Shown piece by piece: positions 37,001 to 47,960 of a stretch of 64,000 nt of DNA. The first letter of the stretch is position 1, and each line of letters starts with the position of its first letter. Location: contig NC_088296.1 of assembly GCF_032854445.1 (NCBI RefSeq), forward strand, positions 22,621,853 through 22,685,852, in the 5' to 3' direction. Under the pieces are notes generated by a model. That model worked only from the letters and a program-made list of their open reading frames with translations, was not told where the DNA came from and did not search any database. The DNA comes from Liolophura sinensis (lineage: Eukaryota; Mollusca; Polyplacophora; Chitonida; Chitonidae). The position numbers were made by a program, and so were the translations under genes.

Positions 37001-40000
37001 CCTTCCGTCTGACAGCTGACTTAGTGTTTCAGTTCTTTGTCAGGCTTTCTAGCGATGCTATGGCTACATATTTAAAAGACGTTTTAAACATTTCAGGATG
37101 TTCTTTAAGAACGTTAAAAGAACTCTATTTAACGTCACTTTCAAATTTTAATTGACTCATTTTGTTGTAGTTAATCTTAAATGCATCTGTTTTACTATTT
37201 GCTCTGGTTTTTGAATGTTACTTTTCTCACGTCAAATGACGTTCTGTTTTCTGGTTCAAAGACGATCTTACCACAGTATGGCTGAAATACTACCAACGAG
37301 ACGCTAAAACCTAAACATTATCGGGTTTATTCAAAGTCTGTTTTCGATGCTCTCGTATGTATGTATAGCTGAGGGTTTTACGTGATGCTTAATTTTTCAC
37401 TCATATGACAACAAGGAGTTATCGGATGTGCATACAAGCACTGTAACTTTTTGTGACTGGGCGACTGCATGGTCCCTGATTCTCTCGTCTGTCTCGCCTT
37501 ATTTGTGAATAACACAGGACTGTGTATTTGAAGTTCATACACATTGATAAGACACTGGATCAGGAGATGTGTTTTATACTGGTCCCCTGCATGTAGGCCG
37601 AAAAGACATAGTGCCGTATTCAGTCATAAATTACTCACTGAAATAATTTACTTTTTATCAATAAGACAACTTTTCTCAAATCTTTTTTTTCTGCAGTGGT
37701 TATCTTTGGATGCGTTGCGATTGGATTGTCTTTCCTCATTATGCAAATTAGCGGAACTGTGACTCAAGTGAGTGTTATATCGTTTCATCATAAATGCACG
37801 AGTTAAAAAGTTTTTAATAGGTTTTTGTTTGGCTGGTAACCCTGTCTTTGGATATCGTATTCGGACCATTGTTATTCTCGGCAAATGTGTCCTGCCTTTC
37901 AAGGAGAAATTTGCTAAATTCGGTGAGAATTTGAAGTTGTGTGCCGTGTGTTCTTTGGTCACATGATTATGCTACCATTGTAGATGTGATGCAACCACTA
38001 AAACGATTTTTGTCCAAAACCTCTGTTGAAATTGTACTGAAATTTAACCTGCCGTTGTACAACATCCAAGACATTAGTAATATCCTCATTTGGTTATAAT
38101 GGCTAGAAAAATTGCTGTTTGCCATCATATGAAACTTTACGTGAGTGAAGTTAGACTGCGGTTCGCAGTTAGCAGTTGGCTATTCAACGGGGACATGTCC
38201 TTATTTGTATAAATTATATATTCGGCTATAACTCCATAAATACTGCACCTACAGACAACATAACTGGTACATTAATGACGCTTAATTCGGACTATCACGT
38301 GATACTAATGATTCCCGATTCTGACACCAGGGGGCGCTTCTGTCAATAGCATTCTGAGTAGCAATCTGGCCCATATCACCATAAATACTGCGCCTACAGA
38401 CATCATACCTGGTGCATTAACGACACTTAATACTGGCTATCACGCCATGCCATTGATTTCCAATTCTGACACCAGGGGGGCGTTTCTGTGAATAGCAGTC
38501 TGAATAGCAGTCTGGCCCATATCTTCATAAATACTCCACCTACAGATATCATACTTTTATTCCAAGTGTTCATGAAAATGTGCAAATTTACACACTCCGC
38601 CGGTAAATTATGGTGTTCCCAAGGGCTCAATTTGCAGTCATATATGATTTGTATTAGCAAGACTTTGAAATAGCCAGCCTGCAAAAAACTTCTTGGAAGT
38701 TTATTTTAAATCAAGGCTGTCTCGGACATCATATATCAGCTTTATTAGTGAGAAAGTTTACAAAAATATTGGCATCATCAAACACCTTCGAACAAATGTC
38801 AACAAAAAACACTGCGTATTTTGTACTACTCTGTGATATTCCCTTGTCTTTCCCATGCAAATGTTGTATGGGGCAACACATATATGAATCATCTCCATCC
38901 CTTCGTAATTCTCCAGAAACGCCTCCCACGTGCGCAAATACACAGGTACTCACCTTTACTACTCGAACCTAAAGGCATTCACCGCCTCTTTTCCTCACAA
39001 ATTTACATAGCTGTTCACAAGACAATCCGATGTTCACAGTTAGCCAACTAGATCCTATTCTTTCAATCTCCAAGTACTTTTTCTAACGTCTAAGCTATCA
39101 ACACATTTCATCAGATTATCCAAACCTCAAAGTAATCAATATTACGTCTTTATTCAAAATCCAGGTTAAAAGATGTTTTAAGTAACAATATTTGATCCAC
39201 ATTAGCAATGTAATCGACGAGACAGAAGGAGTGACACAAAATATTATTCACAATATTCAAAATATTGACAATAAAATATTATTAGTAAAATATTATTATT
39301 GCATAGTTAGCGTTTATAATGTTCCATTTCTAGTTTATTTTTAAACTTTTGTTTTCGTCATTACAATTATTCACTATTTATCGCTCCTCAGCAAACATAT
39401 ATTATTGTCTTTTGACAATTAGGGGATAGAGCAAGCCCCTCTGACGTTACTCCCGCGTTTTGTGAGATAATATGTCGTTATACCTACATTTTACATTTGG
39501 TGAATTAACATTCAATTCAGTTCGAATTCAATTTCATTTTATTAGATGTCACTGATTTACAGTTACTCAAACTGCTGTCTTTCATCACACACAATAAGCA
39601 ATGACATGGCAAACGAAGAGATCTTCAAAACCTCCACTGCTGAAAACATATATAGGAATGTAGGCCATTATGTTAATTTATTTAATTCTATATCTGACAG
39701 ATAGCCTTCAGTCTTCTTGGTGCAGTTGATGGCCCCACATGTTCCATCTTCGTTCTTGGCGCATTGGTTCCGTGTGCAAACAAATATGTAGGTCAATATC
39801 AGCCGATATAAGTAAATAAGTGAAAATTAACAACGGATTAAAAACGAATCTTTTACCTGGTAAAATCACTGCATTTGTTAGAAAGTCTTAGCGCTTAGAT
39901 AATCCTGTCATGTGGTACAAAAATGTTTTTTCGCCACCTGAAGAGTAAATTCCTCAACAGGGAACTTTTTACGCCGGTAATATTATAGGCTTAAGCTGCG

Positions 40001-43000
40001 TAATGTGTTTGATATTTTGTCGATATCATGACGTATAATAGGTAAATTAATAACGGTTTAGTTTTGCAGTGTAAGATGGAATCAGTCTTTTCAACTTTAT
40101 CGCCATTGCGAGGGAAACAGTGCCCCATTGTGTTTGGATCAAATTAAAGTAAACATTATTTTAAATTCGTGAATAAGTTCGTACTTAATGTTATGTTGTG
40201 TCTATCTAAAGTAATAAAATCTAATCAAATCATAAAAAAATGTCAGGGTCATAATTATATGTAATGAAGTGCTGGAGGAAGAGGAAATAAATATCGCAAT
40301 ATGCAAGTCATAAGCTATTTAATATTTTTTGTTTAAAAAAGGGTGCTTTAACAGGTGGACTAGTGGGAATCGGTGTCACCCTCTGGGTTTCTTTAGGGGC
40401 GAGTTTTAACGGGTACACCACACCTTGGCTTGTCTCTGCGCCAACCGACGGATGCGTGGCCAACACCTCCGGAAGTGATACATTCCCTTTCAGCTCGCCA
40501 ACGCCAACGTTCTTCGACACGACCCCAATGTATAGTTATCTTCAAGACACGGTCGAAACACACAAGTAAGCCGCCAGAGATTTACCGCGCCTGCGACAGT
40601 TTTTTTTTCTTATAATATACACCATATTTTGCAAATGATAACTGGTCGTATGTACCGCTTAAAATTTAAAACTTGTATACTTTCTTAAAGCTACACCGTA
40701 CATACATTTCCCATATAACTGGGCATAATATTCATTCCCAATGACTAAACCCAATATTACTTCCCAATAGCTAAGCCTAATAGTCAGTCCCAATAACTAA
40801 ACATAATATTCATTCCCAATGACTAAACCCAATATTACTTCCCAATAGCTAAGCCTAATAGTCAGTCCCAATAACTAAACATAATATTCATTCCCAATGA
40901 CTAAACCCAATATTACTTCCCAATAGCTAAGCCTAATAGTCAGTCCCAATAACTAAACATAATATTCATCCTCAATGACTAAGCCTAATATTCATTCCTA
41001 AAAATTAAGCCTAATAGGCCTAATCACTAAGCCTAATCACTAAACTAATAGTGATTCCAAAACTCCGACGAATATACATTCCTTATAACTAAGCGTCATT
41101 CCTAATAACTAGTAATTAGTCTAATTAGTACTTATTCATAAAATTCATAGAAATCACATATATAATTAATGCTTATAAACCTTCCCTCTGAATAAAGCTG
41201 ACATACATTACCTATAACTACGCCTGATGTACCCAATGCTTATATCTATATACTTTACAAATAACTAAAGCTTCTATGCATTCTTTATAACTAAGTCTTA
41301 TACACATTCACATTATCTATATGCCACATGCCCTGTCAAAACTTAAGCCTTACATATTTTTGCATTTGTTTTATACAATCATCCCTTAGAAAAAGTTCAC
41401 AAGCTGTGCACAGAATTAAATCTTACATACTTACTTATCAACAAAAGCAGAAGTGCTTCCCCTAAAATATATGTTACATACGGAACCAATAGCATGTTCT
41501 CACATACATCCAAAAAGAAAGAAATAAACCTCTACCCGGCTCCACACTGACTTTTAAACACTCTTCCTATCACACTAACCTGGCACACAATGTTTTTCCC
41601 GCTGAAGTTAGCCGACCATATATACTGTCCCAGTTATTCCCAATAACTTTATATACTCTTTATGGAATTGCTGGTGTGTTTCAGATCTGCACTAGATATA
41701 TGGTACTCCATCTCTTTCCTCCATCACACGTTCCTGGGGATGCTTGTGACATTTACCGTCGGAATCATCGTCAGCTTTCTCACAGGTATGACGTATTGTT
41801 TGCCAAGGCACTACGTGGGAGTTTGGCATTATAGTAACAATAAATCTATCAATAAATTTCCTTTCACAGAGACAAGAGTTTGCATATTCCTTTTTCTCTT
41901 ATGTTTTTTTTTTAAATATAAATTGTAATTTAGGCTTTAAAATAGGAAAACATAAGAGTCCTCAGGAAGTCCGTAGTGACAACGATGTGGCGGTACATAT
42001 AGATCACAACCCTGGTACATGTATATACACTGAGGTATGATAAGGTTTTTTTTAGCAGTAATGTTGTCGGTCTCACTACATCTCTTTTTATCTGATTCTA
42101 TTTAATATAATTAAAGACGTACAGCATAAAGCGTAAGACCAGAGCAGCGACGACAGTGTGATAGCTGGCATATGGTCACACGTAACCAGTGAAAACCATA
42201 GTGCTAGGATGTATAGAGTTGCAATTACATCTCCCAAACTGCATGATGTAAATTGACAAGGGGACGAATTTCAGCGGCTACGCATGACCGTTTAAAACCA
42301 ACTCTAACACTGCGGTCTCTACCCTGCCTTTGCTCTCCATGCTCTGTAGTTTTTCTATAGTTGTATTGAAAGACATATTTACTGTAGATTCCTATAAAAC
42401 AACACGAAGAAAAAAAGACTACTCTGATTTAACAAGTTGGGATGCAGGCACGTTTCAAAAATGCATCTCACTGCATCTTCAACTAAAGTTAGAAGCAATA
42501 TCATTTGCCACAACAATGTCGTACATGATCTCACAATGGAATGCTTGATACAGCTAAAAAGATATGCAAAAGCCCTGTTTTTCAGGCAGGACGAGGCCGA
42601 GGACGGTAAACCCAGCCTATATATCGTATCTGGTGAGAGGATTGTATTACTCTAAGAAGCGGCTTGCTGACCTTGACGAGGAACTGAGGAACCTTCAAGA
42701 GGTCAACCTTGACCTCTACGTTAGGGTAATCGGATACCTATACTTTGTTTAAAGTTCCATAACACTCTTCTTAAGTAACCGAGTCGCATTACGTTCAAAA
42801 TGCCAGCACAGCTTTAGGATAAACGTGTTCTACTTTTCTTTCGGGACGTGTTGCCTTGATCTATTTATCTCGCCGGCATTTTAGCTTTAAATATATCTGT
42901 ACAACATGAATCTAGAACTGACGATTTACGAATTCATTGACAAACCAAGCTACAAAATGATCTTTCAAATGTACAAACTATTTGGGGTGTTTAAACCCAA

Positions 43001-43367
43001 GATGCAAAGGATGCTCAAACTATAGGCTCATTCCACAGAATTATACAGGATAGTTTACCAAAACATCGTTTGACGTTACACCATATAAGATGAGTCAATT
43101 TGCTCAATCTTTACCAATCGGCCGTGTGTTTCTCCGAGGCTCTGTACGGTTTCCTTTCACCATAATGCTGGCCAACGTGCTGTTTAAAATATTCTTGAGC
43201 GCGGCGTAAAACACCAATCATTTAAGTAAATGAATCTGAACCAATCGCTTTCACAATAATACTGATGTGTTTTTCAGCCAGGAGCTGTACCCCAAACTGC
43301 GCAGGAAGACTATGAGTTAACTGACACGAAGAATCAGATACCTCTTGTTCAGAGAGGAGATGAATAG
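28062..43367 (+). CDS. SLC5-family sodium/solute symporter (SLC5A8/A12/A6-like), 16 coding exons
   Basis: Coding exons: 28062-28406, 29147-29215, 30467-30518, 31296-31363, 31948-32028, 32523-32593, 33410-33547, 34161-34296, 35015-35103, 35622-35734, 37697-37767, 39701-39787, 40342-40565, 41685-41785, 41934-42034, 43278-43367. All phases agree and give 611 residues, close to the 610 of human SLC5A8. The product is a multi-pass plasma-membrane protein that couples sodium entry to uptake of a small solute, probably monocarboxylates, vitamins or similar. Family marks are TATFMSSIFFLGTPAE at 60-75, YLELRF at 116-121, GGIKAVVWTDVFQ at 179-191, GLPGLF at 335-340 and a Ser/Thr-rich SASLSTLSS at 346-354, where the family's second sodium site lies. 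An NTS sequon (481-483) lies in the long outside loop. An acceptor at 28053 eight bases before the ATG implies an upstream non-coding exon. The exon 13 acceptor (AAAAAG|GG) is the weakest. Substrate cannot be assigned. Confidence 0.9.
29524..30192. repeat. 44-bp minisatellite in SLC5 intron 2, about 15 copies
   Basis: Units contain GAAAGTACAGTACATAATAT, then ggtattcatgtgatcaagcg or, in the first copies, ggtattcatgtcttcaagcg. Very homogeneous, so recently expanded. Confidence 0.95.
30706..31230 (-). mobile_element. Family A SINE split by a nested insertion
   Basis: 30706-30792 holds the tail and start of the body (agccaaactcaagaatattt ... ttatggtggaa). 31127-31230 continues with ggatcatccgcaggttgctg through the reversed B box (cttgaactcaa). 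The intervening 334 bases are another SINE. Confidence 0.8.
30793..31126 (-). mobile_element. tRNA-derived SINE, family B, nested in family A
   Basis: Starts AGTGAGTGAGTGAGTGCTTG, continues with gtttaacgtcgtacttaac and ends in a reversed tRNA-like part (aggattgagcctggatctac). The flanks ATGGTGGAA(A)G and ATGGTGGAAG form a target duplication within the host SINE. Confidence 0.8.
31638..31800 (-). mobile_element. Family A SINE, 5'-truncated
   Basis: TTTGACTGGTGTTTTACATC tail side and body through gaaacccacgac, losing similarity before the B box. Lies in SLC5 intron 4. A short degenerate tail-side fragment of the same family is at about 32139-32200. Confidence 0.75.
33755..34129 (+). mobile_element. 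Family A SINE, diverged, with inserted or duplicated head
   Basis: The head (ggtctccatggccgtgttgt) is followed by extra sequence. A second head-like part runs from about 33895 with B box GAGTTCAAGTCC near 33938. Body and AAATAAATAA tail end about 30 bases before the SLC5 acceptor at 34160. Confidence 0.7.
34482..34616 (-). mobile_element. Family A SINE, 5'-truncated
   Basis: Body readable from aattggtgctttacccagtc to gcaggctgctggtag. No tRNA head. Confidence 0.7.
35285..35530 (-). mobile_element. SINE-like element, third family
   Basis: Shares the gtgcttaaagccgtgcacaa type of 3' end with family A, but the body (gacggtggtgagctttatga ... aacctgagagtcc) matches 54239-54356 better. Tentative. 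Confidence 0.45.
35736..36121. mobile_element. MITE-like element with terminal inverted repeats
   Basis: CATACTCCTTACAGCGC at the left and GCTCTGTAAGGAGTATGG at the right are inverted, with further matches inward (gacatcactg / cagtgatgt). No coding capacity. It begins immediately after an SLC5 exon end at 35734. A related palindrome is at 7036-7225. Confidence 0.65.
36565..36817 (-). mobile_element. tRNA-derived SINE, family A, full length, young
   Basis: Complete copy in SLC5 intron 10, reading tail, body, reversed B box (GGACTTGAACTC) and head ending TGAGCCACGGAGGCCCC. A 13-base target duplication GTTAACTAAATAT (36552-36564 and 36818-36830) bounds it. Confidence 0.95.
38219..38560. repeat. 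Tandem duplication, about 145-bp unit, with CTCF-like motifs
   Basis: Two copies and a partial third of a unit that starts near ATAAATACTGCACCTACAGA and contains ATTCTGACACCAGGGGG. The motif ACACCAGGGGGCGC is at 38325-38338, with a variant having one extra G at 38469-38483. Lies in SLC5 intron 11. Confidence 0.8.
40725..41060. repeat. 78-bp minisatellite in SLC5 intron 13
   Basis: Three near-identical units start at 40725, 40803 and 40881, with a decaying fourth from 40959. Each contains shorter cccaat(a/g)actaa steps of roughly 25 bases, so the 78-bp unit is itself built from smaller repeats. Confidence 0.9.
42112..42330. repeat. Dispersed repeat family member
   Basis: Related to 27360-27470 (ATTAAAGACGTACAGCATA, ATGGTCACACGTAACCAGTG) and continues with sequence of unknown identity, in the last SLC5 intron. 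Confidence 0.5.
43128..43230 (+). mobile_element. Family A SINE 3' fragment
   Basis: Body pieces tttcaccataatgctggcc and AAAATATTCTTGAGCGCGG, then gcgtaaaacaccaatca, just before the last SLC5 exon. A minus-strand body fragment is at about 43545-43610. Confidence 0.65.
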
Positions 43368-43424
43368 AGAATTAGTTAGAGAAGGAGATGTTAATTTTAC
43401 ACTGTTCGAAATTATGTTGTTGTT

Positions 43425-43430
43425 AATAAA
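43425..43430 (+). terminator. Poly(A) signal of the SLC5 gene
   Basis: AATAAA lies 58 bases after the TAG stop at 43365-43367. Confidence 0.7.
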
Positions 43431-43749
43431 ATAGGGAGGCTATTTGTTAAGTATATGTCATTTCTTTGTTATGCTTACCTCAAAGAAAACTGCCGAGATA
43501 CGAACGCTTTACCATGATCGGTTTGCTATATGCGGATGAAATAGTATTTCACTTAAACGACGGCGACCAGCATTCTGATGGAGGGGAAAAGGGAAACTGC
43601 TAATAGACTTTCTCACATACAAGTGGAGCAATTGGAATAAATAGATTATAACAATGTCACTTAATCCAAAGGAACAACGATTGTGTATAATGAACCCAGG
43701 TATTTACAACATTTTTCCTAACATTTGTAACCATTACTTTGCATTTCAC

Positions 43750-44110
43750 CTGGATGATAACTGTTTCCATCCACGTGGACACTATTTCCACTCACGTGGT
43801 CACTGTTTCCACACACTTGGTCACTGTTTCCACACACGTGGTCACTGTTTCAACACACGTGGTCACTGTTTCAACACACGTGGTCATTGTTTCCACAAAC
43901 GTGGTCGCTGTTTCCACCCACTTGGACACTTTTTCCACCTATACTTGGTTACTGTCTCCACCCACGTCATTGTTTCCATATACGTGGTCACTGTTTCCAC
44001 CAACTTAGTCACTGTCTCCACCCACGTGGTCATTGTTTCCAACCACGTGGTCATTGTTTCCACCCACCAGGTCACTGTTTCCGCCCGCGTGGTCACTGTT
44101 TTGATTCATG
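43750..44110. repeat. 21-bp minisatellite rich in CACGTG E-boxes
   Basis: Units of the form GGTCACTGTTTCCACACACGT, about 17 copies, with about seven perfect CACGTG palindromes. The multiple-of-three period keeps frames open on both strands, producing heptapeptide-like open frames that are not genes. A second block of the same unit is at 44208-44320, separated by a TCTA microsatellite near 44168-44212. Confidence 0.92.
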
Positions 44111-44514
44111 CAGGGCCATAATGTAAACTAGTCATATAACTTGTTATGTAACCCTGGGTAAATAAAGGATATATCTGTCTATCTATGTCTCTATCTATAA
44201 CTATCTACCCGTGGTCACTGTTTCCACTCACGTTTTTTACCCATTTAGTCACTGTTTCCATCCACTTGGTCACTGTTTCCACCCACCAGGTCACTGTTTT
44301 CACCCAGATGAAAGCTTGTTTCCAACCAGATGAACACACTTTTTTGTGTTTCCATGTAGGTAAAACCTTTACACTCAGACGATTCCATTCATCCAGGTGG
44401 ATATTAAAGAAGAAACAATGGAAGTCAGGTCTGAATATCTTGCTTTGTTATAGGTGGTTGGGCCCTTGTGCAAAAACGCAGCCAAAACTATATCTTAAGG
44501 TATATCTTAAGGTT

Positions 44515-44640
44515 TTGATTTATTTATTTTATTTCATTAGTGTAAGACGTCGTACAGAAGAATTTTTCATTTATACTTGGTGCAAAGCAAGCAGTGTTTG
44601 GGGGAATTCACTACAATTTGCAGGTTTACTTTGCTGCCAA
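44515..44640 (-). mobile_element. Family A SINE fragment, diverged
   Basis: TTTATTTATTTTATTTCATT tail and agacgtcgtacagaagaatt body start. Similarity fades quickly. Confidence 0.45.
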
Positions 44641-45194
44641 TCTTACGTACAACCAATACCGGTATTTTTCATACCAAACATGTAAGCTACACCAAATATG
44701 ACTGGCTGTGAGAAAAAAAGAGACTTAGACAGAACTGCATTAAAAAAAAAACCCCAGAAAAGTCATAATAGAATCCCGATTAAAACTAGCCGGCGAGACG
44801 CTGTATAGGATCCGCCATGGTTTCTCCAGCAGTCAGCCTGTCAGCTGTCTTCTCCATGCCACACGGGTAGGAATACGTCAGTAAGTATCCATCTCACACC
44901 GGCAAACTACCTTCAAAGTGGCAGTGTGCGCTTTGACCCATGTGACATGTGTAAAAGTCATTTTAATTTGTTAATCCATGATGATCTGCTTCGTTGTTGT
45001 TTGTTATCAGAAAGCATGAAAGTGTGCCGTGTCTCCGATTACTGGCTTTTTCAAATAGTGGTCTACCAGCAAAATATATCCTAACCAGAATTGTATGTTG
45101 CCTAATAAGGAACATTTATAGATGTGCGGTCAGTCACAAGGATGGACGCATCAGCCTTTTCGTATCTGCACCCCTCAAGGAACGAATATGTTCT

Positions 45195-45740
45195 TTATTT
45201 TGTCACCGTCGGTATTATGTATGCTTTGCCATCAACAGGGTCAGGATTGGTGAAGAACCGTATGCAATCATCAATTAGTTCGTGTCGTTGAACAAACCCG
45301 TCGCCATCTTTGTCGAGATTCTTAAAAATACCTTCAATCGATGCTTGGTCATCATAGCCCACGGCTTCGTAGAAAATACGGAATTCTTCCATGTTTACCC
45401 TACCGCTCTTGTTCCTGTCCATACGGTCGAACAAGTCACTAGCAACTTTCCTGTTTAGCTCGATGAAATTGTTTAGATCTTTGATCAACTCTTTGCCGCC
45501 ATTTATGTAGGCATCTAAGTCCAGTGGCTTTGAAGAATCCGGCTGGAGAAGGCTGTGCCATTTTACAAATTCATGTCTGGTTTTGGCGGCTTCTTCCTCG
45601 CTTGCGCCAGTCTTCTTAGAAATGTAGTCCGCGATTCGGCCCAAATCTTCCTCCGTAATCACACCGGCGTTGTTCCGGTCGTAAAAGTGAAAGCTTTGCC
45701 GCCATTTTTCCACGAGGAAATCAGTTACTCTACCAGCCAT
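45195..45740 (-). CDS. Sarcoplasmic calcium-binding protein, EF-hand (181 residues)
   Basis: A cytosolic calcium buffer of invertebrate muscle and nerve, of the SCP/calexcitin-like group. EF-hand 3 (D108, N110, S112, R114, N116, E119) and EF-hand 4 (D143, D145, D147, F149, Q151, E154) are canonical. EF-hand 1 (D21, N23, A25, V27, T29, D32) has Ala at the third ligand place and Asp at the last, so it may bind weakly. EF-hand 2 (about 65-80) is degenerate. The length fits the family. The reading frame is uninterrupted, whereas such genes usually have introns, so it is either intron-poor or a retrocopy; no poly(A) tract is seen downstream. AATAAA overlaps the stop codon. An acceptor-like GAAG|GG about 25 bases before the ATG (about 45765) could join an upstream non-coding exon. 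Confidence 0.9.
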   Translation of the reverse strand: MAGRVTDFLVEKWRQSFHFYDRNNAGVITEEDLGRIADYISKKTGASEEEAAKTRHEFVKWHSLLQPDSSKPLDLDAYINGGKELIKDLNNFIELNRKVASDLFDRMDRNKSGRVNMEEFRIFYEAVGYDDQASIEGIFKNLDKDGDGFVQRHELIDDCIRFFTNPDPVDGKAYIIPTVTK

Positions 45741-45904
45741 GAGTCCTCATTGACGGTAAACCCTTCAACAAACAAAATTCCATCGATAAATAATAAGTAA
45801 ATAAAAAATTTTGTCTTTTTTAAAGCCCTTCTCTATTCGTATAAAAAGTTTTCGTATATGTAAGTTTGTGAAGTGATATCTCCCAATATCACAGTGTGTA
45901 CAGG

Positions 45905-46510
45905 AGAATCGAGACCTATGATTTTCACTTTGTACGACTTACCGCAAACGAAACAGTAGAGTTTACTTTAAATGAGGCTTCCTCAAACACAGCACGGCTT
46001 TTGAATCTCAAGTGTCTCGGACTGAAAAAAGCGACACGAGCGGTGTTCGACTACACACCACACGTACACCGTAACATTTATAAACTCCACTAACGTCATA
46101 ATAATCAGGTCAAATGCTACAAGTCCAGAAGAAATGACGTTCTCCTTATTCATTAATAGTCTATTGTGGAGCAGGAATAACTTTGCTTTTTCGTCTTGTG
46201 CCCAACTATCTTCTTAATTAGCTACTTTGCTCTTGAGGCTATCAGAAGAGTCTGGACCTATACTTCTCATTTTGCTAAGATCTATCCCACAGGAAGCAGA
46301 AAAGTTTACCTTAAATGGTGCTTCCTGAACTGCAGCACGGGTTGTTGCGAACCTGAAGTGCCCAGCTGCTAAACATCGACACGTGTGGCGAATGTCGTCA
46401 ACTCACACGTACACAGTAAATTTTATACCCTCCGCTAACATCGTAATAATCAGGTCAAATGTTACAAGCCAGAGCAAAGTCTAAAAGAAATAGCATTCGT
46501 CTTACCCATT
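45905..46510 (-). promoter_or_regulatory. Duplicated promoter-like block upstream of the calcium-binding protein gene
   Basis: Two diverged copies (45905-46155 and 46250-46510) share caggtcaaatg(c/t)tacaag, cacacgtacac and gtttacttaaatg-type stretches. Read on the minus strand, each carries a TATA-like box (TATAAAT at 46082-46076, TATAAAA at 46427-46421). About 115 bases later each has a donor-like GTAAAC (from 45966 and 46309). Each copy could make a short 5' non-coding exon for the gene at 45740. Confidence 0.4.
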
Positions 46511-47716
46511 AGCTTGAATTACCACTTTTCTCCCCGTCTAGTGTTTGAAACTTAGTTTCTTCATCGTTCCCTTCGTTACAAACTTAAACAATATTTTAAG
46601 CTGGACAACAGTCTACATTTCAAACTGTATACGCACGCACACACTCTGCAAAAGAAATGACACGATTTTTCCCTACCTGATGCACTATACTGACTTATTC
46701 ATCCCAGCTAACCTACCAACTTTACAACTGCTGAATGAGTAACACCTTCTTCGTGTATCGCACTGAACCTAAATTACTGTGTCCAAACATCTGTCGGCAG
46801 TGAGCTAATGGACGTTTACGTGCCTGGTATGACGGAGGTTGTTGTTGGAAGTCCGAGTGTGTCACGGTCAGTGAGAATCACACCGTGGGCACGATAATGT
46901 TAAACAAGGTTATTCGTAAACCGTTTATATTAAATACTTACAGCTCTGTTTTATTTTTATAGACTGCTCTACAGCTTTCTGTTCAGTGTGTAATAAGGAC
47001 GTTATGTGCATTACATATGCAATATAAAAGAACGTTTGACAAAGTTAATTAAACCAGATCGACGAAGGCAGCGTGATGTATGTATTGTGTATGTTTCATC
47101 GCATCATTAACATACTCTCTATATGTGGTTACAGCAGGACAAATGGAAGCACGCAGTAGTGAACGGTAAAGTGGGCTTTATATACAGAGGAGAAAATTAG
47201 GACATGTCCAAACGTAATTTCTGAAACAAGCCGTGTCGCTCCACACTGTGAGCATTGCATGTTAAGCGTTTGGACGAAATTCTGCACTAACGAACAGTGA
47301 TAGCATTTACCTTCATGTAAAGTTATATATGCTTCCACATTTGTAATGAACAAATAGGCGTGTCCTGGGTGTGTCAGTAAACAGATACGTGTGCGGAATC
47401 AACCATGCTGTATACAGGTAACAAAGGCTTCAAGGGCAAAAAGGCATAAATCGTTTGCTTCAAGGTTATATTATGGTTAATATACTTGAACGTCAGTTAA
47501 GTATTGCGAAATAGAGAGAAAGGGCAGCTACTAATATCACTGAGGAAAAACACACACTGCTGGTGCTAACTCCTTTTGGATTCCGAGTTGAGTCTTTTCT
47601 CAGTTTTCCACTATCTGTTATTGAACGTATCCAACTTATAGGTGTGATATGATCCAGCACAGACATGTAATACAGATTAGATACATTTTTTTTACGAATA
47701 TATTGCACAAATTTTC
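46511..47716. other. Gene-free stretch, nothing recognised
   Basis: No coding region or known repeat recognised. Confidence 0.4.
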
Positions 47717-47960
47717 GCAGCGTTCTGCCATGATTAAATGATGTAAAACGATTAGGTGCAGTGTGATGTCATGATTAAATGATGTAAAACGATTGGACGC
47801 AGCGTTCACCCATGATTAAATGATGTAAAACGATTAGGCGCAGTGTGATGACATGATTAAATGATGTAAAACGATTAAGCGCAGTGTGATGACATGATTA
47901 AATGATGTAAAACGATTAGGCGCAGTGTGATGACATGATTAGACGCTAGTACACGATTAA
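47717..47960. repeat. 41-bp minisatellite, about five copies
   Basis: CATGATTAAATGATGTAAAA then cgattaggcgcagtgtgatga, starting at 47729, 47770 and every 41 bases after. Looser repeats of acatgattag and gattaggcgca continue to about 48030. Confidence 0.9.

Noticed and set aside
42586-42726. Extra SLC5 exon (acceptor TTTTCAG, charged open frame)
   Set aside because: It does not fit the phase between the exons ending at 42034 and starting at 43278, and the predicted protein is complete without it.
43654-44121. 155-codon open frame of heptapeptide repeats, with others on both strands
   Set aside because: The frames exist because the 21-base unit is a multiple of three. Several frames on both strands are open at once, which argues against coding.
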